A stretch of DNA of 64,000 nt from contig CAYVHU010000014.1 in the NCBI GenBank assembly GCA_964451415.1, positions 1 to 64,000 on the forward strand. The letters run 5' to 3'. Source of the stretch: CAYVHU01 sp964451415 (GTDB lineage Bacteria > Pseudomonadota > Alphaproteobacteria > Rhodospirillales > Magnetovibrionaceae). The translations under genes and the position numbers were made by a program. Position 1 is the first letter of the stretch. Every line of letters starts with the position of its first letter. Of this stretch, positions 7,967 to 15,249 are shown in pieces. The notes beneath the pieces are model-generated. The model was not told the origin of the DNA. It was given only the letters and a program-made list of their open reading frames with translations, and did not search any database.

Positions 7967-8923
7967 ATGGGATGCCGGCGGATTGAGGAAGGACCGGCAC
8001 CGCGTTCGCTTGGGGTGTTCCTGGAAATGCTGGCGGCCGAACGTGGTGCGGCGTTCAATACGCTGGAAGGCTACCGCCGCGATCTTGTGGATTTTGCGGC
8101 CTTTGCGCAGCGCCGCAAGATCGAACTTGAGGATGCGGACGCACAGACTATTCGCGCTTACCTCAAGCATTTGTCGGCGCGCGGCATGGCGGCGCGGACC
8201 CAGGCCAGACGTCTGTCGGCCCTGCGCCAGTTCTATCATTTCCTGTTTGCCGAGCGTTTGCGCGCCGACGATCCCAGCGTTGCGATCGATGGTCCCAAAG
8301 CCGGTCGGCCCCTGCCCAAGTACCTTTCCGAAAAAGAGGTCGAGCGTCTATTGACGTGCGCCGCCAAACACAAGGGGGTGGAGGGCAAGCGGTTGGTGGC
8401 GTTGATGGAAATTCTCTATGCCACGGGGTTGCGCGTGTCGGAACTGGTGGGGCTGCCGGTGGATGCGCTTTCGCGTGACGGACAGGTTCTGATCGTGCGG
8501 GGCAAGGGTGCGAAGGAGCGCATGGCTCCTTTGAGTGAACCGGCGCGCGATGCGATTGCGGCGTATCTTAAGGTGCGGACGCATTTCATTGCACGCACCG
8601 TGAAAAGCGTACCGTCCCGGATCACATCACGTTATCTGTTTCCCTCGCGCGCGAAGCAGGGCTTTTTGACGCGGGCCCGGTTTGCGCAAATTCTCAAGGC
8701 CCTGGCCGTTGATGCCGAACTGGATCCGCGGCGCGTGTCTCCCCATGTTTTGCGCCATTCCTTCGCCAGCCATCTTCTGGCCCATGGCGTGGACCTGCGC
8801 GCCTTGCAACAGATGCTGGGTCATGCGGATATCTCCACCACGCAAATTTATACCCATGTTCTGGATGAAAGGCTTAAGCGTCTGGTACAAAGCGCGCACC
8901 CCCTGGCGAAGCAAGAGCCTTGA
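7967..8923 (+). CDS. xerD: Tyrosine recombinase XerD
   Basis: 318 residues, normal for Xer recombinases that resolve chromosome dimers at dif together with XerC and FtsK. N-terminal SAM-like core-binding domain (about 14-105) and C-terminal catalytic domain with all residues: Arg156 in ATGLRVSEL, Lys in RGKGAKER (about 180), His260 and Arg263 in SPHVLRHSF, His286 in LGHADIS, and nucleophile Tyr295 in TQIYTHV. The ATG follows a GGAAAAG site. The product could be XerC, but neighbourhood with accA and the sequence style favour XerD. Confidence 0.92.
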   Translation: MGCRRIEEGPAPRSLGVFLEMLAAERGAAFNTLEGYRRDLVDFAAFAQRRKIELEDADAQTIRAYLKHLSARGMAARTQARRLSALRQFYHFLFAERLRADDPSVAIDGPKAGRPLPKYLSEKEVERLLTCAAKHKGVEGKRLVALMEILYATGLRVSELVGLPVDALSRDGQVLIVRGKGAKERMAPLSEPARDAIAAYLKVRTHFIARTVKSVPSRITSRYLFPSRAKQGFLTRARFAQILKALAVDAELDPRRVSPHVLRHSFASHLLAHGVDLRALQQMLGHADISTTQIYTHVLDERLKRLVQSAHPLAKQEP

Positions 8924-8965
8924 AGCCCCTATCTTTCCTGAGGACCTGTATGTTAGAAAGCCGAC

Positions 8966-9922
8966 ATGAATCATTATCTGGATTTTGAAAAACCCATTGC
9001 CGAGTTGGAAGGCAAGATCGCCGAGCTGCGTCACTTGACGGGCGAAGGCGAAGTCAACATTGTCGAAGAAGTGGGCCGCCTGCAAGCCAAAGTGAACAAG
9101 CAGTTGCGCACCCTTTACACCAAGTTGACGCCGTGGCAGAAGGCCCAGGTGGCCCGCCATCCGGATCGTCCCCATACCGTGGATTACATAGAAGAGATGA
9201 TCACGGACTTCACGCCCTTGGCGGGGGACCGTTTATATGGGGAAGACGCCGCCATGATTGGTGGTCTGGGGCGCTTTCGCGGACGCTCGGTGATGATCAT
9301 CGGGATCGAAAAAGGGGCCGATACGGAAAGCCGTGTGAAGCACAATTTCGGTATGGCCAAGCCCGAAGGGTATCGCAAAGCCCAGCGTTTGATGAAAATG
9401 GCGGACCGTTTCAATTTGCCGGTGATTACCCTTGTGGATACCTCCGGCGCGTTTCCCGGCGCCGACGCCGAGGCCCGCGGTCAGGCGGAGGCCATCGCCA
9501 AATCCATCGAGGTCTGTTTCCAAATTCGTGTGCCTCTGGTTTGTGTCGTAATCGGCGAAGGGGGCTCCGGCGGTGCCATCGCCCTGGCCGGAGCCAACGC
9601 GGTTTTGATGCTGGAACACTCCATTTATTCGGTTATCTCGCCGGAAGGCTGTGCCTCGATTTTGTGGCGTGACGGGGCGATGAACAAGGAAGCCGCCGCT
9701 GCCTTGCGTTTGACCGTTCAAGACCTGGACCAGTTGGGGGTGATCGACGCGGTGATCCCCGAACCTCTGGGCGGGGCGCACCGCGACCCCAAAGCGGCGA
9801 TCCACGCGGTGGCGGAAGAAATTTCCCGCCAGTTAGAAGCGTTGACCGCCTTCGATGGCGGGCAACTGCGTGCCAAGCGGCGTGAGAAATTTCTCGAAAT
9901 GGGGCAAAAGGGCCTGGGGTGA
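8966..9922 (+). CDS. accA: Acetyl-CoA carboxylase carboxyltransferase subunit alpha
   Basis: 318 residues, full length. With AccD it transfers carboxyl from biotin-BCCP to acetyl-CoA, the committing step of fatty-acid synthesis. The family opening (MNHYLDFEKPIAELEGKI), the conserved PWQKAQVARHPDRPHT block, and the crotonase-like core (DTSGAFPGADAEARGQ, GEGGSGGAIAL, YSVISPEGCASILW) are all visible. It ends before the control region of the glycan locus; I see no convincing terminator in the 9923-9943 interval. Confidence 0.97.
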   Translation: MNHYLDFEKPIAELEGKIAELRHLTGEGEVNIVEEVGRLQAKVNKQLRTLYTKLTPWQKAQVARHPDRPHTVDYIEEMITDFTPLAGDRLYGEDAAMIGGLGRFRGRSVMIIGIEKGADTESRVKHNFGMAKPEGYRKAQRLMKMADRFNLPVITLVDTSGAFPGADAEARGQAEAIAKSIEVCFQIRVPLVCVVIGEGGSGGAIALAGANAVLMLEHSIYSVISPEGCASILWRDGAMNKEAAAALRLTVQDLDQLGVIDAVIPEPLGGAHRDPKAAIHAVAEEISRQLEALTAFDGGQLRAKRREKFLEMGQKGLG

Positions 9923-9943
9923 GGGTGTCGCCTCGGGCTTTTC

Positions 9944-9958
9944 GTTCACAGCATGAAC
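9944..9958. promoter_or_regulatory. Palindrome GTTCA-N5-TGAAC, upstream copy
   Basis: Perfect 5+5 inverted repeat GTTCACAGCATGAAC lying 7 bases upstream of a candidate -35 element. An arm-identical second copy lies 56 bases downstream. The size fits one turn-and-a-half contacts by a dimeric winged-helix protein; the gene immediately downstream encodes such a protein. Confidence 0.6.
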
Positions 9959-9964
9959 AAAGGA

Positions 9965-9993
9965 TTGACGGCCCTTGTGAAGGGGCGTTAAAA
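9965..9993 (+). promoter_or_regulatory. Candidate sigma-70-type promoter of the glycan locus control genes
   Basis: TTGACG (9965-9970, five of six consensus bases) and TTAAAA (9988-9993, three of six) are separated by 17 bases. The start of transcription would fall near 10000, inside the second palindrome and about 35 bases before the GTG start of the regulator gene. The -10 is weak, so the call rests mainly on spacing and position. Confidence 0.4.
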
Positions 9994-9999
9994 AGGTGT

Positions 10000-10014
10000 G
10001 TTCAGTCTGTGAAC
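10000..10014. promoter_or_regulatory. Palindrome GTTCA-N5-TGAAC, downstream copy
   Basis: Perfect inverted repeat GTTCAGTCTGTGAAC with arms identical to the copy at 9944 and a different 5-base spacer. It sits just after the candidate -10 element, where a bound protein would block transcription. Two such sites around one promoter suggest an operator pair, possibly looped or cooperatively bound. Confidence 0.6.
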
Positions 10015-10034
10015 GTGGGAGGAGCCCTAGGGTC

Positions 10035-10688
10035 GTGTCCGAACAAGGCGGCGTAAAAGGTGAACTGAAGCTGACGGACCGCACTATGTTGGGTCTGTTG
10101 GCGGAGCTTGAAGACAGCAAGGCTGTGACCCAGCGCGGTCTGGCCGTACGGCTCGGCGTTGCTTTGGGCTTGGTCAACAGTTTGCTGAAACGTGCGATAC
10201 GAAAGGGTCTGGTCAAGGTCGTTCAGGTGCCGGCCAGGCGCTACGCCTATTACGTCACGCCCAAGGGTTTCGGCGAGAAAAGTCGTTTGGTGGCGGAATA
10301 CCTTTCCAGTTCCTTGGACTTTTTCCGTCAGGCGCGCGATGAATTTTCGGCTGTTTACGCTGCCGCGGAAGCTCGTGGTTTGAGCCGCGTGGTTTTTTTC
10401 GGCACGGGGGAACTGGCGGAAATCGCTATGTTGTCGGCGCGCGACAGCGGCCTTGATGTTGTGGGCGTTGTCCAGCCCGGGGCTAATCAGGCGCGTTTTT
10501 CAGGTCTTTCGGTGATTAATAGCTTAGATGCGCTTAAGGACATGGACATTGAAGCGGTGGTCATCACCGGCACCGATGATCCGCAACGCGCCTATACTTT
10601 ATTGCGCGAGCATTTCGCCGATGGGCGTATTTTGGTCGCGCCGTTGCTGCACGTCAGCCGCCAACCCGATGGGGAGGGCGCACAATGA
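10035..10688 (+). CDS. Winged-helix regulator with Rossmann-like C-terminal domain
   Basis: 217 residues from a GTG at 10035, chosen because GGGAGGAG lies about 10 bases upstream; the frame is open to a GTG at 9996 but that has no ribosome-binding site and would place the palindrome in coding sequence. Residues 10-75 form a winged helix-turn-helix (TQRGLAVRLGVALGLVNSLLKRAIRKGLVKV) of the MarR/ArsR style. Residues about 110-205 form a nucleotide- or sugar-nucleotide-binding alpha/beta domain (VVFFGTGELAEIAML, VVGVVQP, EAVVITG) as in PglD/CoA-binding folds. It overlaps the RfaH-like gene by 4 bases. Likely a ligand-responsive regulator of the glycan locus, possibly self-controlled through the flanking palindromes (inference). 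Confidence 0.8.
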   Translation: MSEQGGVKGELKLTDRTMLGLLAELEDSKAVTQRGLAVRLGVALGLVNSLLKRAIRKGLVKVVQVPARRYAYYVTPKGFGEKSRLVAEYLSSSLDFFRQARDEFSAVYAAAEARGLSRVVFFGTGELAEIAMLSARDSGLDVVGVVQPGANQARFSGLSVINSLDALKDMDIEAVVITGTDDPQRAYTLLREHFADGRILVAPLLHVSRQPDGEGAQ

Positions 10689-11182
10689 AGGCGTGGTTCG
10701 TGGTGCGCACCAAGACCGGCGCGGAAGATCGCGCGCGGTGGCATTTGAACAATCAGGATTTTGAGGTTTATCTGCCTCGATATCGCAAGACCATCCGTCA
10801 CGCGCGCAAGACCTCAACCGTGTTGCGCGCGCTGTTTCCGGGATATTTGTTTGTGCGCATGGACACCGAACAGCAACGCTGGCGCGCCATCAACGGCACG
10901 CTGGGGGTCATTTCCCTGGTGCAGCTTGGCGATGGCCCATGTGCGATTTCCGACGGGATCGTCAACGCCGTTCGCGAACGTGAAGAAGGCGGTGTGGTGA
11001 GCTTGGCTCCCAACGGCCTGAAACCCGGAGACCACGTCCGCGTGCGCGAAGGTGTGTTCGCCGATCACACGGCCTTGCTGGCGGAAGTGTCCGACGACAG
11101 ACGTGTGATCTTGCTTTTAAACCTGATGGGCCGCGAAGTGCGCGTCAGTGCAAGCAGAGAAGACCTCGCCAAGGCGTCTTAA
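10685..11182 (+). CDS. RfaH-like NusG paralogue (transcription antiterminator)
   Basis: 165 residues. The N-terminal NGN domain shows KAWFVVRTKTGAEDRA and the signature LFPGYLFVRMD at about 51-60; the C-terminal KOW-type domain runs from LKPGDHVRVREG to ILLLNLMGREVRVS, the latter matching the RfaH LLLNL-type ending rather than housekeeping NusG. Proteins of this group join RNA polymerase at special pause sites and let it read through long surface-polysaccharide operons. The gene is coupled (ATGA overlap) to the winged-helix regulator and heads an unbroken plus-strand series of sugar genes, exactly where such a factor is expected. Housekeeping NusG should be elsewhere in the genome beside rplK. 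Confidence 0.9.
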   Translation: MKAWFVVRTKTGAEDRARWHLNNQDFEVYLPRYRKTIRHARKTSTVLRALFPGYLFVRMDTEQQRWRAINGTLGVISLVQLGDGPCAISDGIVNAVREREEGGVVSLAPNGLKPGDHVRVREGVFADHTALLAEVSDDRRVILLLNLMGREVRVSASREDLAKAS

Positions 11183-11213
11183 AAGAGCGTGCGAGGAAAA
11201 AAACTGAAATTTG

Positions 11214-11240
11214 GCACTTCGGAGATTTCACCCGGAGTGC
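11214..11240 (+). promoter_or_regulatory. RNA hairpin directly before the ops-like element
   Basis: Arms GCACTTCGG (11214-11222) and CCGGAGTGC (11232-11240) pair over nine positions with one G-U wobble around a 9-base loop. There is no U-tract, so it is not an intrinsic terminator. Its 3' arm ends about 9 bases before the end of the ops-like sequence, the spacing expected of a hairpin that stabilises a transcriptional pause. Confidence 0.6.
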
Positions 11241-11249
11241 GGTAGCGTG
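11238..11249 (+). promoter_or_regulatory. ops-like element (RfaH recruitment site)
   Basis: TGCGGTAGCGTG matches the enterobacterial operon polarity suppressor GGCGGTAGCGTG at 11 of 12 positions, including the whole GCGGTAGCGTG core. It lies 56 bases after the stop of the RfaH-like gene and 21 bases before the legI start, in the leader of the sugar operon, as ops does in E. coli rfa and capsule operons. Confidence 0.75.
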
Positions 11250-11270
11250 TCTGAAGTTTGGATTCTTCAT

Positions 11271-12344
11271 ATGAGTACTTTTGTGATCGCCGAGGCTGGT
11301 GTCAACCATAATGGCCAGTTGGATCTGGCGATGAAGTTGATTGACGTCGCCGCCGATGCCGGTGCGGATGCGGTGAAGTTCCAGACTTTCAAGGCCGAGA
11401 AACTGGCCATGGAAAGCGCCGCCATGGCACGTTATCAAAAGCAAAACATCGGGCGCGATGAGCCACAGGTGGACATGCTGCGCCGTCTGGAATTGGCCCC
11501 CGAAGATCACGCCGTTCTGGTTGAACATTGTGCTGAGCGGAAGATCGAATTTCTGTCTTCCCCGTTTGACAATGACAGTGTGCGTTTCTTGTGTGGAGAA
11601 CTGGGGCTGAAGACGATCAAAATTCCATCGGGTGAGTTAACCAACGCCCCCTATCTGTACGCCATTGCGACGTTCGGGGTGGATGTGATCCTGTCCACCG
11701 GCATGGCGGATATGAGCGAGATTCGCGACGCATTGGATGTGCTGGCCTATGGCCTGCTGGGGGGGGGCGCGCCCAAAGGGGGCGACGCTGTAAAGGGCGC
11801 CTCGCAAACCCCGGAAGGCCGTGACGTTCTGGCACGCAAGGTGACGCTTTTGCATTGTACCAGCGAATATCCGGCCCCTCTGGACACCATAAATCTGAAA
11901 GCCATGGATACCTTGAGCGATGCTTTTTGTGTGGCTGTCGGCCTGTCGGATCACAGCGAAGGCACGGCTGTGCCCATCGCTGCCGTGGCGCGTGGTGCGG
12001 TTGTGATCGAAAAGCACATCACCTTGGACCGGACTTTGGCGGGGCCGGATCACAAGGCTTCCATCGAACCGGGAGAGTTGGCGCGCATGGTCAAAGGTAT
12101 TCGCGATGTTGAAATGGCGCTGGGGACAGGTGACAAGGTTCCGTACGCGCAGGAACTTGAAAACCGTGCCATCGTGCGCAAGGGTCTGTTTTGTGCGCGC
12201 GACATCGCGGCGGGTGAGCTTTTCGGTCCCAACGATTTTCTGGTGCGTCGCCCGGAACAAGGGGCATCGCCCATGCGTTATTGGGATTTGCTGGGCACGC
12301 CCGCTGCGCGGGCCTATGTCAAGGGTGAGGCTGTGGACCCATGA
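11271..12344 (+). CDS. legI: N,N'-diacetyllegionaminate synthase (NeuB/LegI family)
   Basis: 357 residues from the ATG at 11271, where the family N-terminus STFVIAEAGVNHNG begins; an in-frame GTG at 11247 lies inside the ops-like element. The enzyme condenses a 6-deoxy 2,4-diacetamido-mannose-type hexose with phosphoenolpyruvate to give a nine-carbon acid. TIM barrel with SSPFDNDSV, KIPSGELTN, LHCTSEYPAP, VGLSDHSEGT and EKHITLDRTLAGPDHKAS, then a C-terminal SAF domain (about 295-357). A Gly-rich insert near residue 165 is coded by a nine-G tract and is unlike the family. The companions legC, legG and a legF-like gene favour legionaminic over sialic acid. Confidence 0.88.
   Translation: MSTFVIAEAGVNHNGQLDLAMKLIDVAADAGADAVKFQTFKAEKLAMESAAMARYQKQNIGRDEPQVDMLRRLELAPEDHAVLVEHCAERKIEFLSSPFDNDSVRFLCGELGLKTIKIPSGELTNAPYLYAIATFGVDVILSTGMADMSEIRDALDVLAYGLLGGGAPKGGDAVKGASQTPEGRDVLARKVTLLHCTSEYPAPLDTINLKAMDTLSDAFCVAVGLSDHSEGTAVPIAAVARGAVVIEKHITLDRTLAGPDHKASIEPGELARMVKGIRDVEMALGTGDKVPYAQELENRAIVRKGLFCARDIAAGELFGPNDFLVRRPEQGASPMRYWDLLGTPAARAYVKGEAVDP
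11759..11767 (+). repeat. Homopolymer tract G9 inside legI
   Basis: Nine consecutive G bases code Gly-Gly-Gly in a poorly conserved insert (YGLLGGGAPKGG). Any gain or loss not a multiple of three would end LegI early, so the tract could act as an on/off switch through slippage; in this assembly the gene is open. Confidence 0.8.
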
Positions 12345-12997
12345 ACGCACCTTTCCTCATCATCGGGGCGGGTGGTCATGGTCAGGTGGTGGCGGATTTG
12401 TTGCTGGAAATGGGCGAAGACGTTGTCGGGTTCACGGACATTGATTCCGCACGTCACGCAGCCACGATCTTGGGTGTTCCGGTTCTGGGCGGTGACGAGG
12501 TGTTGGACGGTTTTGCCCCGCACGCCGTCAATCTGGCTCTGGGTATCGGGGCTGCGGGGGATGATCTGATCGGGGCGTTGGCCGCACGTCAGGTCATTGC
12601 CAAACGTTTACAAGGCCAGGGTTATTCGTTTCCCGCTCTGGTGCATCTGGATGCCATCGTCGGGCGCGGGTGTGTCCTTGGGGATGGTACACAACTGATG
12701 GCCGGGGCGGTGGTGCAGGCGGGTACGCACATCGGCGCGTTCGCCATTGTCAATTCGCGGGCGTGCGTTGATCATGATTGCCGGATCGCAACAGGGGTGC
12801 ATATTGCGCCGGGGGCGACGCTGGGCGGCAACGTTGACGTGGGCGAGGGCGCATACATCGGCATCGGTGCGGCGGTGGTGCACGGTGTGCGGATCGGGCG
12901 CGGTGCCCTGATCGGGGCTGGCGCGGCGGTGCTTGAAGATGTAAAAGACGCAACGTGTGTTGTGGGCGTTCCGGCCAGGGAAATAAAGCGATGTTGA
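12341..12997 (+). CDS. NeuD/PglD-type sugar acyltransferase
   Basis: 218 residues. N-terminal Rossmann-like subdomain (PFLIIGAGGHGQVVADLL) that binds the sugar nucleotide, then a left-handed beta-helix of hexapeptide repeats (about 100-210) ending in GVPAREIK, as in NeuD and PglD. Family members acetylate the 4-amino group of UDP-bacillosamine-type sugars (PglD, LegH) or sialic-acid hydroxyls (NeuD). Since legC lies six genes on and makes exactly the amino-sugar needing acetylation, the LegH role is the most likely. Catalytic His probably in SRACVDHDC. Overlaps legI by 4 bases and the next gene by 7. Confidence 0.85.
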   Translation: MNAPFLIIGAGGHGQVVADLLLEMGEDVVGFTDIDSARHAATILGVPVLGGDEVLDGFAPHAVNLALGIGAAGDDLIGALAARQVIAKRLQGQGYSFPALVHLDAIVGRGCVLGDGTQLMAGAVVQAGTHIGAFAIVNSRACVDHDCRIATGVHIAPGATLGGNVDVGEGAYIGIGAAVVHGVRIGRGALIGAGAAVLEDVKDATCVVGVPAREIKRC

Positions 12998-14043
12998 AAC
13001 ACTGGCGTGAGACGCTGATCCAGCCCGCGTCCACCATTATGGACGCGATGGAAACCCTTGAAGACACCGCCATGCAGATTTTGCTGGTGGTGGACGATGA
13101 ACACCACCTCAAGGGCGTGGTCACGGACGGCGATATTCGTCGTGCGTTACTTGCGGGCAAGGGCATGGACGCGGGCGTGTCGGAGATCATGGTCCAGGAT
13201 CCGACGCACGGTCATCCGAGCGATAGCCGCGACATGTTGATCAGCCGTATGCGTTCCTTGGGCCTGAACCATATTCCGGTCGTTGATGACGGCGGTGTTC
13301 TGGTCGATTTGGTCACCTCTGAGCCGCCGGGGACGCGATCCAATTGGGTGGTGTTGATGGCCGGGGGACTGGGTTCGCGTTTGCGTCCGCTGACTGACGA
13401 TGTGCCGAAGCCGATGCTGCGCATTGGGGAACGACCGATCCTTGAAACCATCATCGGCCAGTTGCACGAGTTCGGTTTTGGGCGGTTCTATATTTCCCTG
13501 AATTATCTGGCGGAACAAATCGAGGATTATTTCGGCGACGGTTCGCGTTGGGGCATTGAGATCGATTACCTGCGCGAAGATGAGCCGCTGGGTACGGCGG
13601 GGGCGCTGTCTTTATTGAAGGAACAGACCGATGCGCCGTTGATTTTGATGAACGGCGATCTTCTGACCAAGCTTAACTTCGGCAAACTGATAGACTTTCA
13701 TGAAGAACACAAAGCTTCGATGAGTGTATGTGTGCGCGAATATTCGTATTCGGTTCCTTACGGTGTTTTGGAAATCGAAGGTGCGTTTCTCACCGCGATC
13801 AAGGAAAAACCAAAACGCCGCGCCTTGGTCAATGCGGGGATTTACGTGATTTCACCTGAAGTTCTGGATCGTATCAGGCCTGGTGAGCGTGTCGATATCA
13901 CCGACATCATCACGCAGCTTCTGGATGAGGGTAAAAGGCCTGCCGTTTTCCCGGTTCACGAATATTGGATCGATATTGGCCAGAAACATGATATGGAGCG
14001 TGCGACCCGGGAGTTTTCCGAGATCTTCAATGCGGATCATTAG
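12991..14043 (+). CDS. CBS-domain nucleotidyltransferase (PtmE-like)
   Basis: 350 residues from the ATG at 12991; a longer frame upstream lies inside the previous gene. Residues 1-110 are two CBS domains, residues 120-345 a sugar-1-phosphate nucleotidyltransferase (LMAGGLGSRLRPLTDDVPKPML, then MNGDLLT and the C-terminal YWIDIGQKHDME). This CBS-plus-transferase architecture is that of Campylobacter PtmE, which makes GDP-glucosamine to start legionaminic-acid synthesis. The same role here would mean the pathway runs on GDP sugars, though LegG-like enzymes of the UDP route look similar; substrate choice cannot be read from sequence. Confidence 0.85.
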   Translation: MLKHWRETLIQPASTIMDAMETLEDTAMQILLVVDDEHHLKGVVTDGDIRRALLAGKGMDAGVSEIMVQDPTHGHPSDSRDMLISRMRSLGLNHIPVVDDGGVLVDLVTSEPPGTRSNWVVLMAGGLGSRLRPLTDDVPKPMLRIGERPILETIIGQLHEFGFGRFYISLNYLAEQIEDYFGDGSRWGIEIDYLREDEPLGTAGALSLLKEQTDAPLILMNGDLLTKLNFGKLIDFHEEHKASMSVCVREYSYSVPYGVLEIEGAFLTAIKEKPKRRALVNAGIYVISPEVLDRIRPGERVDITDIITQLLDEGKRPAVFPVHEYWIDIGQKHDMERATREFSEIFNADH

Positions 14044-14060
14044 GTAAGGACAATTTTTTA

Positions 14061-15227
14061 ATGAAAACCGATTTCTTTTTTCAAATTGACAATCGCCTCT
14101 ATTATGGCATCGGCAAGTCGCGTGAACTCAATGCGTTGATCGCGGACGAAGGCTGGCAGAACGTGACCATACTGGTCGACGAAGGTGTCGCCAAAAACAG
14201 CGCCTACTACACCGAAATCAAAGGGGTCATCGAAGGGGCCGCCGACGGCGTGACAGAAATTCAGTTGCGCGGTTCGGAAGAACCGTCCTACGACTATCTG
14301 GACGTCATCGCCGATCAGGTGCGCGCGCTGGACAAGGTCGATGCGATCATTGCCATCGGTGGCGGTTCCGCCCTGGATATTGCCAAGGCCGTTGCCGGTC
14401 TGCGCACCAACCCGGGTCCGGGCATCCAGTATCGCGGCTTCGATCAGTTGAGTGTGCCCGCCGTGCCCAGCGTATGTATTCCCACCACGGCCGGAACCGG
14501 TTCGGAAGTCACCATTAATGCGGTGTTTACCGATAAGAGCGAGATGAAAAAACTGGGCATCAATGGTCGCTATATGAACGCGACCTATGCGGTGCTGGAC
14601 GCATTGTGGCTGGACAGCTGTCCGCGCGAAGTTGCCATTTCGGCGGGCATGGACGCCATGGTTCACACCCTGGAAAGCTTCATGACCAACAACGCCAACC
14701 CGATGACGCGCGCGTTCAACCGCGAGGCCTTTGTGACGTTGTACAAGAACCTGCCGACGCTGGTGAACGCACCGCACGACAAGGATGCCAGACAGGCCAT
14801 CTTGATGGGAGCTTATCTGGCGGCGGCGGGACTATTCAATTCCGGTTCCGGTATTTCCGGCGCGTTGTCCTATCCGTTGGGCGTGCACTACAAGGTGCCC
14901 CACGGCATCGGTGGCGGCATCTTTATCGCTTCGGTGGTGGATTACAATGTCGATCACGGCTGGTATGAATACGCCGAGCTTCTTGATTTGATCGAACCGC
15001 ACATCGATTGGAACGATGAGCAAAAAGCCAAACGCTTTGCGGAAATTATGCGCGAATTGTCAGATACCATGGGCGTCCCCAAGACCCTGAGCCAGTGGGG
15101 CGTCACCAAGGATAACGTTGAACAGGTGGGCGAACTGATGCACCCCTTGCAAGGCGCGTTCGACCAAAACCCCGTTGCCTTTAACGCCAAAACCGACGCA
15201 CTGGATATGCTGCGCCGCCACGTTTAA
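14061..15227 (+). CDS. Iron-containing alcohol dehydrogenase, KdnB-like
   Basis: 388 residues of the group III metal-dependent dehydrogenase fold. NAD site IIAIGGGSALDIAKA at about 94-108 and CIPTTAGTGSEVT at about 139-151; metal ligands expected in ISAGMDAMVHTLESF and VHYKVPHGIGGGI. The next gene is an aminotransferase resembling KdnA; in Shewanella the KdnB/KdnA pair oxidises and then aminates C8 of Kdo. I infer the same oxidation-amination logic here, acting on Kdo or on a sugar of this locus. Alternative: a general sugar-alcohol dehydrogenase. Confidence 0.8.
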   Translation: MKTDFFFQIDNRLYYGIGKSRELNALIADEGWQNVTILVDEGVAKNSAYYTEIKGVIEGAADGVTEIQLRGSEEPSYDYLDVIADQVRALDKVDAIIAIGGGSALDIAKAVAGLRTNPGPGIQYRGFDQLSVPAVPSVCIPTTAGTGSEVTINAVFTDKSEMKKLGINGRYMNATYAVLDALWLDSCPREVAISAGMDAMVHTLESFMTNNANPMTRAFNREAFVTLYKNLPTLVNAPHDKDARQAILMGAYLAAAGLFNSGSGISGALSYPLGVHYKVPHGIGGGIFIASVVDYNVDHGWYEYAELLDLIEPHIDWNDEQKAKRFAEIMRELSDTMGVPKTLSQWGVTKDNVEQVGELMHPLQGAFDQNPVAFNAKTDALDMLRRHV

Positions 15228-15249
15228 AAAGTTAGAAGGATTTTAGATT

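Noticed and set aside
9901..9943. Intrinsic terminator after accA
   Set aside because: A CTTTT run is present but only a 4-base stem can be formed.
9996..10034. Upstream GTG extension of the winged-helix regulator
   Set aside because: No ribosome-binding site, overlaps the palindrome; GTG at 10035 has GGGAGGAG at proper distance.
11212..11232. Sigma-54-like TTGGCAC before legI
   Set aside because: The matching GC element at the required distance is missing.
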